Part shown: piece after piece, positions 49,937 to 60,127 of the stretch
How the letters are laid out: each line of letters begins with the position of its first letter
How positions within the stretch are numbered: position 1 is the stretch's first letter
Source of the DNA: Anaerolineales bacterium
Lineage (GTDB): Bacteria; Chloroflexota; Anaerolineae; Anaerolineales; Villigracilaceae
Direction: 5' to 3'
DNA: 64,000 nucleotides
Assembly: GCA_016744335.1 (NCBI GenBank)
Contig: JADGEO010000002.1
Coordinates: forward strand, 62,001 to 126,000
Notes under the pieces: model-generated
Databases searched by the model: none
What the model was told of the DNA's origin: nothing
What the model saw: the letters and a program-made list of their open reading frames with translations, nothing else
Made by a program: the position numbers and the translations under genes

Positions 49937-49945
49937 GATTGTCTC

Positions 49946-51616
49946 CTAGTTCTCCGCCAAGCTAAGTTCTTCATCTGTGCTCGACTCTCTTTTTCTTCTT
50001 TCGTCAGGCAAGAAACCTTCTGGTTTATAGAGCATCATAACGATGAGCAAAACACCATAAATCAACATGCGGAATTCTGCAAACTCTCTAAGTAATTCTG
50101 GTAAGCCAACCAAAATTAGCGCACCAGCAAAAACACCAGGGATGCTACCAACGCCGCCTACAATAATTAGGGCTAAAACGTTGATAGAAATAATTAGGTT
50201 GAAACTGTGAGGAAAAATAGATGTTAGCTTTGAGGCAAAAATTGCTCCTGCTAATCCTGAGAAAGCGGCACCTGTAGCAAAAGCCATCAGTTTTGTTGCA
50301 ACCAAATTCATGCCCATGGCTTCAGCAACATCTTCATCTTCGCGCATCGCCATCCATTGCCTACCGAGACGTGAATCTCGCAAACGAGTGGCAATAAAAA
50401 CTGCTAACAACACCCCTCCCAAGACAACATAATAAAGTTGTTCTGGCTGTACCAGCCTTATGCCAAAAAATTCAGGCTTAGGAATTTGCAGAATACCTTG
50501 TGCACCTCCTAAAGTCCCTTTGAAAACATCGGACACAGCGAGAACACGGATGATCTCACCAAATCCAAGCGTCACAATGGCTAAATAGTCGCCTCTCATG
50601 CCCAAGACAGGAACGCCCAAGATTATACCGAAGAGTATAGCCGTGAGAACGGCAACGGGTAATGCTGTCCAAAAAGTGAATCCTATATCCAATCCTAGCG
50701 CACCTTCAGAGGTTAACACGCCCATCACATAAGCCCCAATTGCGAAAAAGGCAACGTATCCCAAATCTAGCAGACCAGCAAAACCGACTACAATGTTAAG
50801 CCCTAAGCCCATTAGGATATATATGCCCACATTGTTGGTAACTTCTGTGAGGTAAGAACCAAGAAGAAGTGGCAAAAAGAGAATAACAACCATCAGGATA
50901 AGAGATCTACCTTTACTCAGTTGTTTTTTCTTTTGGGGCGAAAAACCAGCAAACGTGACTTTTATACCATCACCTTTCTGATCCCACCAAAGTGTAATTC
51001 CTGCTGCGACAAGAAATATAAATAACGCAATAATAGGATTAAGTGTTTCGCCTTCAAAGATGAATTTTGCCACCCCTCTGCCAAATGTATCTCGGATGCG
51101 GATCAAGAGAACTTCTGAGAATGTAGCGATACCTAATACCCACGCAACGCCTGTTACAAGAGGGTGCTGGATTTTTTTGTCTAATAGTCCAACAAAAGAA
51201 GCCAATGCGCTCATAACTGCAAAGAAAAGGAGAAGTATAAAGCTTCCAGCTACAACTCCCTGTCCAAATGTGAGAAATTCTGTCAGTGCAGGAGAAACGT
51301 TTGCTAAAAACTGACGAAGATCGGTATTTGTTTCCAAGAACACGAGAATTATTGAAGGGATGGCTGAAACTGCACCAATAACAAAGCCAACGCCAATAGG
51401 TTTTGCTTTGCTTTCATAATCCATATTCTTTGTGGTGAAATAAGCAACAGCCATAGGGGTTGCGACCAAGAAAACATGTCCCAATGAAAACCACCCAGTA
51501 ATCAGTTCTCTTTCGCCCAACAAGGTGATAAAGCCAATGACATTTAAGCTGAGAATAACAACGCCCGCTATAAGACCTTTGCTAATAATATCTTTAATTG
51601 TTATAGATTTATTCAT
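49946..51616 (-). CDS. livM: Branched-chain amino acid ABC transporter permease (long form with extra N-terminal TM region)
   Basis: GDYLAIVTLGFGEIIRV, AFATGAAFSGLAGAIFASKLTSIFPHSF, IIVGGVGSIPGVFAGA. Confidence 0.93.
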   Translation of the reverse strand: MNKSITIKDIISKGLIAGVVILSLNVIGFITLLGERELITGWFSLGHVFLVATPMAVAYFTTKNMDYESKAKPIGVGFVIGAVSAIPSIILVFLETNTDLRQFLANVSPALTEFLTFGQGVVAGSFILLLFFAVMSALASFVGLLDKKIQHPLVTGVAWVLGIATFSEVLLIRIRDTFGRGVAKFIFEGETLNPIIALFIFLVAAGITLWWDQKGDGIKVTFAGFSPQKKKQLSKGRSLILMVVILFLPLLLGSYLTEVTNNVGIYILMGLGLNIVVGFAGLLDLGYVAFFAIGAYVMGVLTSEGALGLDIGFTFWTALPVAVLTAILFGIILGVPVLGMRGDYLAIVTLGFGEIIRVLAVSDVFKGTLGGAQGILQIPKPEFFGIRLVQPEQLYYVVLGGVLLAVFIATRLRDSRLGRQWMAMREDEDVAEAMGMNLVATKLMAFATGAAFSGLAGAIFASKLTSIFPHSFNLIISINVLALIIVGGVGSIPGVFAGALILVGLPELLREFAEFRMLIYGVLLIVMMLYKPEGFLPDERRKRESSTDEELSLAEN

Positions 51617-51626
51617 AAGAAGTCTC

Positions 51627-52688
51627 CTATGCCTTTTCTTCAGCTAAGCGTTCGCCAAGAATACCCTGCGGACGGAAAATTAGCACCAAGACTAGCATCG
51701 TAAAAGCAATTACGTCTTTTAACTGATGCGGAGATGGAACGCCCAAACCTTCAAGGAAAAGTGCGGGTCCAACTGATTCGAATACGCCTAAGAGTAACCC
51801 ACCAAGTGCCGCACCAGGAATACTACCAATACCACCTAAAACTGCCGCAGTAAAGGCTTTGATTCCGGGGAAAAATCCCATAAAGTAATGAACTTGTCTA
51901 AATACCAAAGCATAGAGTACGCCTGCGATACCCGCCATTGCCGCACCCATTGTAAAGGTGATAGTGATGGCTCTGTCAACATCAATGCCCATCAAGCGCG
52001 CAACATCTTTGTTTTCTGCGGCGGCTCGAATAGATTTGCCTACTTTTGTTTTTATCACAAAAAGATTTAAGCCAATCAGCATAATAATGGCAACCACAAT
52101 TACAAGAGCCTGCGATTTTAGAATTTCAATCCCAAAAATCGTCATCTTCCCGGCGATACTATCAATAAGCGGAAATGGCTTTACTTCTGAACCATATAAG
52201 CCTCTAAAGTAATACTGCCAGAAAAAAGATGCACCAATTGCTGTAATCAAAGGAACTAAACGAGGAGCACCACGCAAAGGCTTATATGCTACACGTTCAG
52301 TTAATATAGCAACGCCTATAGAAACAAGCATTGTTACAAGGGCGATAATGATTAGCCCAAGAACAGGATTTGCATCTAAGTATCCAGATTCACTCATAGG
52401 GATAGCAATGAAAATGGTAGATGTCATAATGCCTGACATAAAAAATTCGCCATGGGCGAAGTTAATCATGAAAAGTACCCCGTAAACAAGAGTATAACCA
52501 ATGGCAATAAGTGCGTAAAGACTACCTTGAGCAATCCCAGCTACTATTGTATCTGTCCAGGCTTTCGCTGAATAAGGATTGTCCATTAACGTGGCAATTG
52601 TCCCCCAAAGCATGGCAACGATAATTGCCGCACGGAAAAACCACATGACCACACCGAGAATGTCAATTTGTTTAATTCTTTCTGACAT
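51627..52688 (-). CDS. livH: Branched-chain amino acid ABC transporter permease
   Basis: GSLYALIAIGYTLVYGVLFMINFAHGEFFM; internal ATG 52688 used. Confidence 0.94.
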   Translation of the reverse strand: MSERIKQIDILGVVMWFFRAAIIVAMLWGTIATLMDNPYSAKAWTDTIVAGIAQGSLYALIAIGYTLVYGVLFMINFAHGEFFMSGIMTSTIFIAIPMSESGYLDANPVLGLIIIALVTMLVSIGVAILTERVAYKPLRGAPRLVPLITAIGASFFWQYYFRGLYGSEVKPFPLIDSIAGKMTIFGIEILKSQALVIVVAIIMLIGLNLFVIKTKVGKSIRAAAENKDVARLMGIDVDRAITITFTMGAAMAGIAGVLYALVFRQVHYFMGFFPGIKAFTAAVLGGIGSIPGAALGGLLLGVFESVGPALFLEGLGVPSPHQLKDVIAFTMLVLVLIFRPQGILGERLAEEKA

Positions 52689-52780
52689 AAGAGTTTTCCT
52701 ATTTTTATAACTTTGTGCAAAAAAGATGGGGTCACTAATAGCGACCTCATCCTTAGGGATAAATATCAAACCTATCAGGA

Positions 52781-52813
52781 AAATCTGGCAGGTCTCAAAG
52801 ACCTGCCAGATTT
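52781..52813 (-). terminator. Intercistronic hairpin between livK and livH
   Basis: aaatctggcaggtct caa agacctgccagattt; perfect 15-bp arms, no long T-tract. Confidence 0.8.
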
Positions 52814-52869
52814 GAACTTCACAAGTTATTTGATATTCGTTCCCTAATTAAGACTAACTGATATAAAGC

Positions 52870-54123
52870 TTAGGGCCAGACAACTTCGTATTCGCCAGCG
52901 GTGAGCTGTGAAACGGTGATTTGTGGGTCAGCACAGTCACCATATTCGTCACAAGTCAAAGTGCCAGTAATGCCATCATAACCAGATGTGGCACCTAAAC
53001 AATCGCGCATATCTTGACGGCCGACGTGAAGGTCATCACCATCAACAACGCCAACAGATTCAACACAGTTCAAAATCAGATTGGTTGCATCAAAAGCGTG
53101 AGCATGAAAAACAGAAATAGGCTTGGTGCCATAATCTTCTTCGTATTTTGCCAAGAATTCACTGTAGAGTTCATTTTCAAATCCGAGATCAGGACCAGAG
53201 AAGTACATGCCTTCACCAGCTTCGCCAACTGCTTCAATGGCAGCGGGGGAAATCATGCCATCAGCGGCGGCTAAGATTGTGTCTTCGAGACCAGCAACCT
53301 CTCTAGCCTGCTTGGTCAAGAATCCACCTTCGGCGGTGAAAACGGGGTAATAAATGAATTCAGGTTCGCCAGCGGCAACAGATGTGAGCACAGGGCGCAT
53401 ATCGGTATCACCTTTGTTTACAGCGGTGAATTCAGTAATCTCGCCACCGAGTTCTTTGAAGCTATCAGCAAATACTGCGGCAAGACCTTCGGTATAAGGA
53501 TCGCCATCGTGGATTGCGGCGGCTTTTGTTATGCCCAATTCACTAAAGGCGAAATCAGCCATTGCTTTACCTTGAACTTTGTCATTATGCGCTGTGCGGT
53601 AATAACCAGGGTTCCAAGCTTCATCAGGGCTGGTCAATGAAGGGGAAGTGTTGGAAGGGGAAACCATCACGTAACCAGCTTCAGACATTACTGTGGACAA
53701 AGGGACACCAGCGCCAGAGCAAGAGGTACCAACGATACCGATAATAGTTTGGTCAGAAACAATCTTCTGTCCAGCAGCTTGTCCGCCTTCGGCGGAACAA
53801 CCATCATCTTCAGCTTGAAGTTCAACAGCGTGACCAGCAACATCACCTTTGAAGGCAATAGCAATTTCAACACCATATTGGGAGTCCATGCCAAGATCGG
53901 TATTAGGACCAGAAATAACCAATGCAGAAGCAATGCGAACAGGCTCATCAGCATAATAAGTTACACAGCCAATTTCATCGGTACATTCGAATTCGCCAGC
54001 GGCGGCTTCTTCACCAGCGGCGGCTTCTTCTGCAGGGGCTTCAGGTTCGGGGGAACCACAGGCAGTTAATACCATGCTGGCAATAAGCAACAAGGCTAGT
54101 ACAGCAAATAAACGTTTAGACAT
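52870..54123 (-). CDS. livK: Branched-chain amino acid ABC transporter substrate-binding lipoprotein
   Basis: LLLIASMVLTACGSPEPE lipobox; periplasmic-binding fold; DQTIIGIVGTSCSGAGVPLSTVMSEAGYVMVSPSNTSPSLT. Confidence 0.94.
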   Translation of the reverse strand: MSKRLFAVLALLLIASMVLTACGSPEPEAPAEEAAAGEEAAAGEFECTDEIGCVTYYADEPVRIASALVISGPNTDLGMDSQYGVEIAIAFKGDVAGHAVELQAEDDGCSAEGGQAAGQKIVSDQTIIGIVGTSCSGAGVPLSTVMSEAGYVMVSPSNTSPSLTSPDEAWNPGYYRTAHNDKVQGKAMADFAFSELGITKAAAIHDGDPYTEGLAAVFADSFKELGGEITEFTAVNKGDTDMRPVLTSVAAGEPEFIYYPVFTAEGGFLTKQAREVAGLEDTILAAADGMISPAAIEAVGEAGEGMYFSGPDLGFENELYSEFLAKYEEDYGTKPISVFHAHAFDATNLILNCVESVGVVDGDDLHVGRQDMRDCLGATSGYDGITGTLTCDEYGDCADPQITVSQLTAGEYEVVWP

Positions 54124-54343
54124 TTTTTCTCCTTCTTTCTATATGTTGTATTATAAAATACCCGAGTAATCGGGGGTGAAAATACTAGGCAGACAACGCC
54201 AACAAAGCTGTCCTAACCACCTCCTTTATATATAGCTTTTTGGGTAACACTAAATAAAACTAACACAAAAGACACTCATAAGTTATATAGAGCATCAATA
54301 ATAGTTATAAAATTTAATAGGGGAAAACAGGTTTTATAGAAAG

Positions 54344-54820
54344 TTACTTCTCTAACGGCGTATATAAAACCTGGTCACGAATACGCAAATCTGTATTTCT
54401 AATTTTCATTGCCAAATCAGCAGAAAGGTTATACATTAATCTATAGCCCAACTGTGGATAAGTCTCACATAACATCAATAGACGGTCGCGAGGAATAACA
54501 ACCAAGCGGGTGTCTTTTTCTCCGGCACTTGCTGATGCAGAACGTAAACCTTCATCGACCAAGGCTACTTCGCCAAAAGACTGACCGCGGCGCAAAACAG
54601 CTACGACTGTCCCCTTTTTACCTGCAGATGAATTAATTAAGATATTTACTTCACCACTTGCAATTATATATAGCTCTTTACTGTCACTATTTTCTTCAAA
54701 AACCATATCCCCCTTAGACAAAACTTCATCACGACATAAATTTGCCACCAACTCCAGCTGAGTTGGGGTAAACTGATAAAAAATATCGCTTTGTTTAAGC
54801 GTACTAACAAATGAACTCAT
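54344..54820 (-). CDS. Stand-alone cyclic nucleotide-binding domain protein
   Basis: ELYIIASGEVNILIN...GQSFGEVALVDEGLRSASASAGEKDTRLVVI; no HTH. Confidence 0.88.
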   Translation of the reverse strand: MSSFVSTLKQSDIFYQFTPTQLELVANLCRDEVLSKGDMVFEENSDSKELYIIASGEVNILINSSAGKKGTVVAVLRRGQSFGEVALVDEGLRSASASAGEKDTRLVVIPRDRLLMLCETYPQLGYRLMYNLSADLAMKIRNTDLRIRDQVLYTPLEK

Positions 54821-55129
54821 TTTGCCTCTGGGATTTTAATTAACCCGCAGTGTAGCATATTTATAGAATGTGTGCAACTAAAAAATAAGATTTAGCAGGA
54901 CAAACGCACTTTGAAAGAGCTTGCTACCGTAAAAAAACGCCTGTCGTTTGTAAACAGAAGTGCGTTATTTTCTGCACAAAAGCCAAAGGAAAGGCACTCA
55001 AGTTAAGGTCATGCTGGGTGCATTTCTTATCACAATATTTCACTTTTGTAATTTGAAAATCAAATCCTTTTTTGCAGAAGGATGATACAATCCAGCGTCA
55101 AAAAAACATCTGCTATATAGGAGTATCTT

Positions 55130-56467
55130 ATGAAGAAATCAATCCCCTTTTTATTCGTTTTTATAACACTGGCGTTGTTAGTACAAGCCTGTGGAAGTCC
55201 AAACACACCAACGCCCAAGCTAACAGACATACCTGAAGCTAGTTCTGCACAAGAAGATACGGATATGGCTGAGGGAAACAATGACACAGAACTGCCAAAT
55301 ACAATTGACGAGTATTTAGCCATGCTCGAAACAGACCCAGACAATGCTAATACTCATCTTCTTTTAGGAAAAGCCTACCAAAAAAAAGAGATGATAGATG
55401 AGGCAGTGGCAGAGTATAAAGAAGTAAAACGCCTCGCTGAACTTGATCCTTCTATTGATATCACTATCCCCTCTATTGCTCAACTTTATTACGATAGCGG
55501 AGACTATGAAAAAGCAATTCCTGAATATATAGAAGTAATTAAAGAAAACCCCGATACTCTTGAAGAGTATATTCCTTTGGGATTCTGCTATTACCAACTA
55601 GGAAAGTATGAAGAAGCCGCCGAACAATACGAGAAACTTTTAGAACAAGACCCCGATTATCCAATTGCTTTATTTGGTTTGGGGAGTATTTATTATTATA
55701 AATTGGGCGAATTCGAAAAAGCATTGCCTTTACTTCAACATTTTTTAGAAGTTGAACCTAAAACAAAATATAGGGAAGAAGCAGAGACTATGATCGCTGA
55801 TATTACAGGCGTAAAAGTCTTCGAATTTGAGGGAGAGACTAACGCAGGTATTCTTCTTAAAGCCGATACATTAAACAGTATCCTCGCTTCACTTAATTGT
55901 GATTCTGCATCCGAAGTGAAAAGTAAAATAACCTTCTCAGAACCTGAAGATGGTACCGAAGGACAAATTTGGGGAGAAGAAGAATGGCTAATTAAAGCCT
56001 GTGATGAAACAAAACTTTTTGCTATCACCTTTACCGCTGATGGTGAAGGAGGCACTTTCTTTGATACAAAAGAAATAGATATTGCCACAGACACCACTGG
56101 CTTGACTGTAGAAGAGCATCTTGATTTAGCGCAAGAGTATTACACTGAAGGAGAAACGGATAAAGAAATAGAAGAATATCTTGCCGTTCTTGAAATGGAG
56201 CCTGATAATGTACAAGCTCTTGCCTTTTTAGGATTAACCTATCACCTTGAAAAAAACAGAACAGAAGATGGCATAGCCAACCTCAGAAGAGCCTTAGCCC
56301 TAAGCCCAAATAACGCCTCTGCATTGATGTATTTAGGCTTTATTTATTATGATATTGAAAAGTATACAATGGCAATTCCGTTGTTTGAAAAGTTCTTAGA
56401 CCTTCACCCAGACCATGAATTTAAAAACATGGTTGCAGAAATGCTAAACGAAGCAAAAACGCCTTAA
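55130..56467 (+). CDS. TPR-repeat lipoprotein
   Basis: LALLVQACGSPNTP lipobox; multiple TPR units. Confidence 0.9.
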   Translation: MKKSIPFLFVFITLALLVQACGSPNTPTPKLTDIPEASSAQEDTDMAEGNNDTELPNTIDEYLAMLETDPDNANTHLLLGKAYQKKEMIDEAVAEYKEVKRLAELDPSIDITIPSIAQLYYDSGDYEKAIPEYIEVIKENPDTLEEYIPLGFCYYQLGKYEEAAEQYEKLLEQDPDYPIALFGLGSIYYYKLGEFEKALPLLQHFLEVEPKTKYREEAETMIADITGVKVFEFEGETNAGILLKADTLNSILASLNCDSASEVKSKITFSEPEDGTEGQIWGEEEWLIKACDETKLFAITFTADGEGGTFFDTKEIDIATDTTGLTVEEHLDLAQEYYTEGETDKEIEEYLAVLEMEPDNVQALAFLGLTYHLEKNRTEDGIANLRRALALSPNNASALMYLGFIYYDIEKYTMAIPLFEKFLDLHPDHEFKNMVAEMLNEAKTP

Positions 56468-56521
56468 GAAAGTGCCTTAAGGGAGCGCCTTTAAAAAATG
56501 CACAGACCATTTGTGCTATAC

Positions 56522-56634
56522 TAGACATCTTGCATAAGTGCTCTAGCCGCCGTCCTCGGCGGCGTGTTTTAGAGAAGCCTGCGCCGAGGACGGCGCAGGG
56601 AGCGTAGAGAAAACAGGCTTTTGCAAGAGGTCTA
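56522..56634. mobile_element. MITE-like element, copy 2
   Basis: tagacatcttgcataag...cttttgcaagaggtcta terminal inverted repeats; homologous to the reverse complement of 7809..7900. Confidence 0.75.
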
Positions 56635-56754
56635 CTCTAAACTGTACAATTTCTTTGAGATAAAGTTAAAAACTTTATGCTTTCTTCGTGGCACTCGCAT
56701 TTAAACCTGCTTATTTTTCACTTCAAGAATTAAAGGGCTAAAGAAGAATAAATC

Positions 56755-58965
56755 ATGGCAAAGAAAAAAACGCCTAAGAAAAAAAAAGAAGAACCTAAGC
56801 AAGAAAATATCTGGCAACGTATTTCGGTTAACCGCCGCCTAGATTTTCTTGGAACAATACTGGCGTTCTTAGGCATCCTCACCTTCCTTAGTCTCGCAAC
56901 AGGCACAAATGGCTCCGTCACCGATAGATGGGTCACATTCCTAACGAGCGCATTTGGTTGGGGAAAATGGGCTTTTCCTATCGGGCTTATTCTTATTGGC
57001 GTTTGGTTAGCCGCTCGCAATCAAGAGAGCATTCCCCACATTTCAATTGAGCGCATAACGGGCATTATCTTACTCTTTTTGGGGCTTTTAGTCATACTGC
57101 AACTTGCCTTAGTAGACCCTTTATATAATGTACAATTTGACGAAGCGCGGATAGGCGGCGGTTATCTCGGGGCACTCTTTATACGTACACTAAGCAATAA
57201 TTTAGGGGGACTAGGCGCAACGGTCGTGTTTTTGGCTTGGTTGCTGATTGCCCTAACTTTAGTGCTAGACATGAGCATCAGCGAGTTCTTCCACACCATC
57301 AGCCCTCCCTTTATAATTATTTATCAAATTTGGCGAGAGCGCATTGAAGAAATACGCGCCAGAAGAATCCCAGAAAAAGAAATGCCACCCGTAAAAATGG
57401 ATGGCTATACCCCAGCCAACGAAAACCCCGCATCAACACCACAAGTTCAGATAGGCGTTTCTGCAAAAGAAGAAATCGAATGGTTTCTACCACCTATTAC
57501 CGAGATTCTTGACCCCGGCTTTGCCCCTTCGATTAATGACGAATACGTTGAAGGACGCGCCATTCTCATAGAAGAAACCCTCGAATCATTTGGTGCCCCC
57601 GTAGAAGTCGTAGAAATCAATCGAGGACCCACCATCACACAATTTGGCGTAGAGCCAGGGTTTATTCCATCTCGTAAAGGCAAAAAAACACGTGTTCGGG
57701 TTAATAAAATCACTTCATTATCAGATGATTTGGCATTAGCACTAGCCGCTTCACAGATTCGTATTCAAGCCCCTGTACCGGGGAAGGGATATATAGGCAT
57801 CGAAGTCCCCAATGCAGAAATGGCCTTAGTTGCTTTGCGCGATATTCTCGAAAGTGACCTCTTCAAAGACAAGAAAACGCCTTTAGGCTTTGCCCTCGGG
57901 CGTGACGTAGCTGGCCATCCGAAAATCGCAGATTTGACAGCAATGCCACACTTACTCATAGCGGGAACAACGGGTTCAGGTAAATCTGTTTGTGTTAATG
58001 CCATTTTGACCTCTATGCTCCTCTATAATACCCCCGATGATTTACGCTTGGTTCTCGTCGACCCCAAACGTGTTGAATTAACGGGTTATAACGGTATTCC
58101 ACATCTTCTTGCACCTGTAGTGGTTGAAACCGAGCTGGTTGTCGGCGCACTACAATGGATGACAAGAGAAATGGACAAACGCTATCATGCCTTTTCTCAA
58201 ACAGGTAAGCGCAATATCACCGACTATAACAAATATATAGAAGAGCGGGGCGGCAAAAAACTCCCCTTCATTGTCATCGTGATTGACGAGTTAGCCGACC
58301 TGATGATGATTGCCCCCGATGAAACCGAAAAAACGATTACACGGCTGGCGCAATTAGCGCGTGCTACGGGCATCCACATGATTCTTGCCACTCAGCGTCC
58401 CAGCACCGATGTAGTTACGGGGCTAATCAAAGCCAACTTCCCTGCACGCATTGCCTTTGCTGTTGCATCGGGCATAGATAGCCGTGTAATTCTCGACCAA
58501 ACTGGCGCAGAGCGGCTACTTGGTAGTGGTGATATGCTCTACCAAGCCCCCGATGCGCCCGCCGCGTCCCGCTTGCAAGGCGTCTTTATTTCAGATACAG
58601 AAACAGACCGTTTGGTTGAATTTTGGCGAATGCAAGTGGGGTATTCTACAGATACGCAAAGTGCTTCTGGCGCACCAACAGAAGGCCTACCCAACGGCGT
58701 ACCGCTTAAACAAGTAGAAATGTTTGACGATGAGATGGCAGAGAAAATTGACCCGCTCTACGATGAATCTATCGATCTCGTTCGCCGACAAGGGCGCGCT
58801 TCTGTTTCTATGCTTCAAAGAAAACTGCGCATTGGTTATACACGCGCCTCCCGTCTCGTTGACGAAATGGAGAGGCAGGGTATTGTTTCTGAACCAATGG
58901 GCGGAACGGGCGTGCGAGATGTGCTAGATTACGGAAAAGCGGGTCCACCCGCGGATGGAAGATAG
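56755..58965 (+). CDS. ftsK: DNA translocase FtsK/SpoIIIE
   Basis: 4-TM N-terminus; PHLLIAGTTGSGKSVCVNAILTSML; gamma domain RRQGRASVSMLQRKLRIGYTRASRLVDEME. Confidence 0.96.
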   Translation: MAKKKTPKKKKEEPKQENIWQRISVNRRLDFLGTILAFLGILTFLSLATGTNGSVTDRWVTFLTSAFGWGKWAFPIGLILIGVWLAARNQESIPHISIERITGIILLFLGLLVILQLALVDPLYNVQFDEARIGGGYLGALFIRTLSNNLGGLGATVVFLAWLLIALTLVLDMSISEFFHTISPPFIIIYQIWRERIEEIRARRIPEKEMPPVKMDGYTPANENPASTPQVQIGVSAKEEIEWFLPPITEILDPGFAPSINDEYVEGRAILIEETLESFGAPVEVVEINRGPTITQFGVEPGFIPSRKGKKTRVRVNKITSLSDDLALALAASQIRIQAPVPGKGYIGIEVPNAEMALVALRDILESDLFKDKKTPLGFALGRDVAGHPKIADLTAMPHLLIAGTTGSGKSVCVNAILTSMLLYNTPDDLRLVLVDPKRVELTGYNGIPHLLAPVVVETELVVGALQWMTREMDKRYHAFSQTGKRNITDYNKYIEERGGKKLPFIVIVIDELADLMMIAPDETEKTITRLAQLARATGIHMILATQRPSTDVVTGLIKANFPARIAFAVASGIDSRVILDQTGAERLLGSGDMLYQAPDAPAASRLQGVFISDTETDRLVEFWRMQVGYSTDTQSASGAPTEGLPNGVPLKQVEMFDDEMAEKIDPLYDESIDLVRRQGRASVSMLQRKLRIGYTRASRLVDEMERQGIVSEPMGGTGVRDVLDYGKAGPPADGR

Positions 58966-59059
58966 TTCACGCCACGCACCCAGCCTTTTTACCTGCACCC
59001 AAGCCCAAAACACGCGCGTCGCGGGGTGTCATCCAACTATCCCAAAACTCTCACGAAAT

Positions 59060-60112
59060 ATGAAACGCTGGCTTATTTTATTCATCTTCACACTCACAGC
59101 CTGTACGCCCGCGCAAACCCCCATCCCAGAAATTGCAGAAATCCCCACTATTACCCGCACTCCTTTTCAACCTGCGCCTGCAACAGAGACATTTACGCCG
59201 CACCCACTTCCCACCGCAACCGCTTCGCCGAGCAATACGCCAGACCCATATTTGCCATATACAATTGAAAATATGCGTGCCCGAAATTATGGCGGTGGCG
59301 TTATTCAAATTCTTGAAAAACTAGAAGAATCGGGGTCTTTTACTCGCTATAAAGTTCTCTACTTAAGCGATGGTTTGAAGATTTATGGCTTTATGAATGT
59401 GCCCAAAGGAGAGGGCGTTTTCCCTGTTATTATCGCCATTCATGGATATTCTGACCCCAATAATTATCAACTTACCCCTTACTCGACCTCTGCCGCCGAT
59501 GATTTAAGCAACGCCGGCTATCTTGTTATTCACCCTAATCTGCGCGGTTACGGCGAATCAGATAATGGGGATTTTCTCTATAGAGCCGGCTTGGCTGTAG
59601 ATATTCTCAACTTAATTGCCATTCTAAAAGAAGAGGGAATCAAAGTTGGGGGCATAGAAAAAAGCAAAACCGACCGCATAGGCATTTGGAGCCATAGCAT
59701 GGGCGGAGAAATTGCTTTACGCGTTATCGCCGTTAGCGATGACATCAAAGCCACCATGCTTTACGCCCCCATGACGGGAGATATTATCAAAAATGCTCAA
59801 ACTTATCAAAAAATAGTCGCTCACCCCATATTTCAAAAAGAACTCGAAACCCCCGCTCATCTCATTGCCGCAATCTCCCCCCTTTACCATTATTATCATG
59901 TCACTTCTGCCATTCATCTTTATCATGGCACAGCCGATGCGCTTATTCCCGTTCAATATAGTCAAGAAACCTGCCTAGCACTCACCAGTCTTGGCAAAGA
60001 AATCGACTGCACCTTTTACGAGGGTGCCGCACATACTTTCAATAACAACTACACCGCCCAATTTGAATATAGCTTTTATAATTTCTTTGAAACGCACCTC
60101 AAAAACCCCTAA
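59060..60112 (+). CDS. Alpha/beta hydrolase (prolyl-oligopeptidase-like), probable lipoprotein
   Basis: MKRWLILFIFTLTACTPAQ lipobox; VIIAIHGYSDPN; GIWSHSMGGEIAL. Confidence 0.88.
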   Translation: MKRWLILFIFTLTACTPAQTPIPEIAEIPTITRTPFQPAPATETFTPHPLPTATASPSNTPDPYLPYTIENMRARNYGGGVIQILEKLEESGSFTRYKVLYLSDGLKIYGFMNVPKGEGVFPVIIAIHGYSDPNNYQLTPYSTSAADDLSNAGYLVIHPNLRGYGESDNGDFLYRAGLAVDILNLIAILKEEGIKVGGIEKSKTDRIGIWSHSMGGEIALRVIAVSDDIKATMLYAPMTGDIIKNAQTYQKIVAHPIFQKELETPAHLIAAISPLYHYYHVTSAIHLYHGTADALIPVQYSQETCLALTSLGKEIDCTFYEGAAHTFNNNYTAQFEYSFYNFFETHLKNP

Positions 60113-60127
60113 GGTATAATCTGCCCC

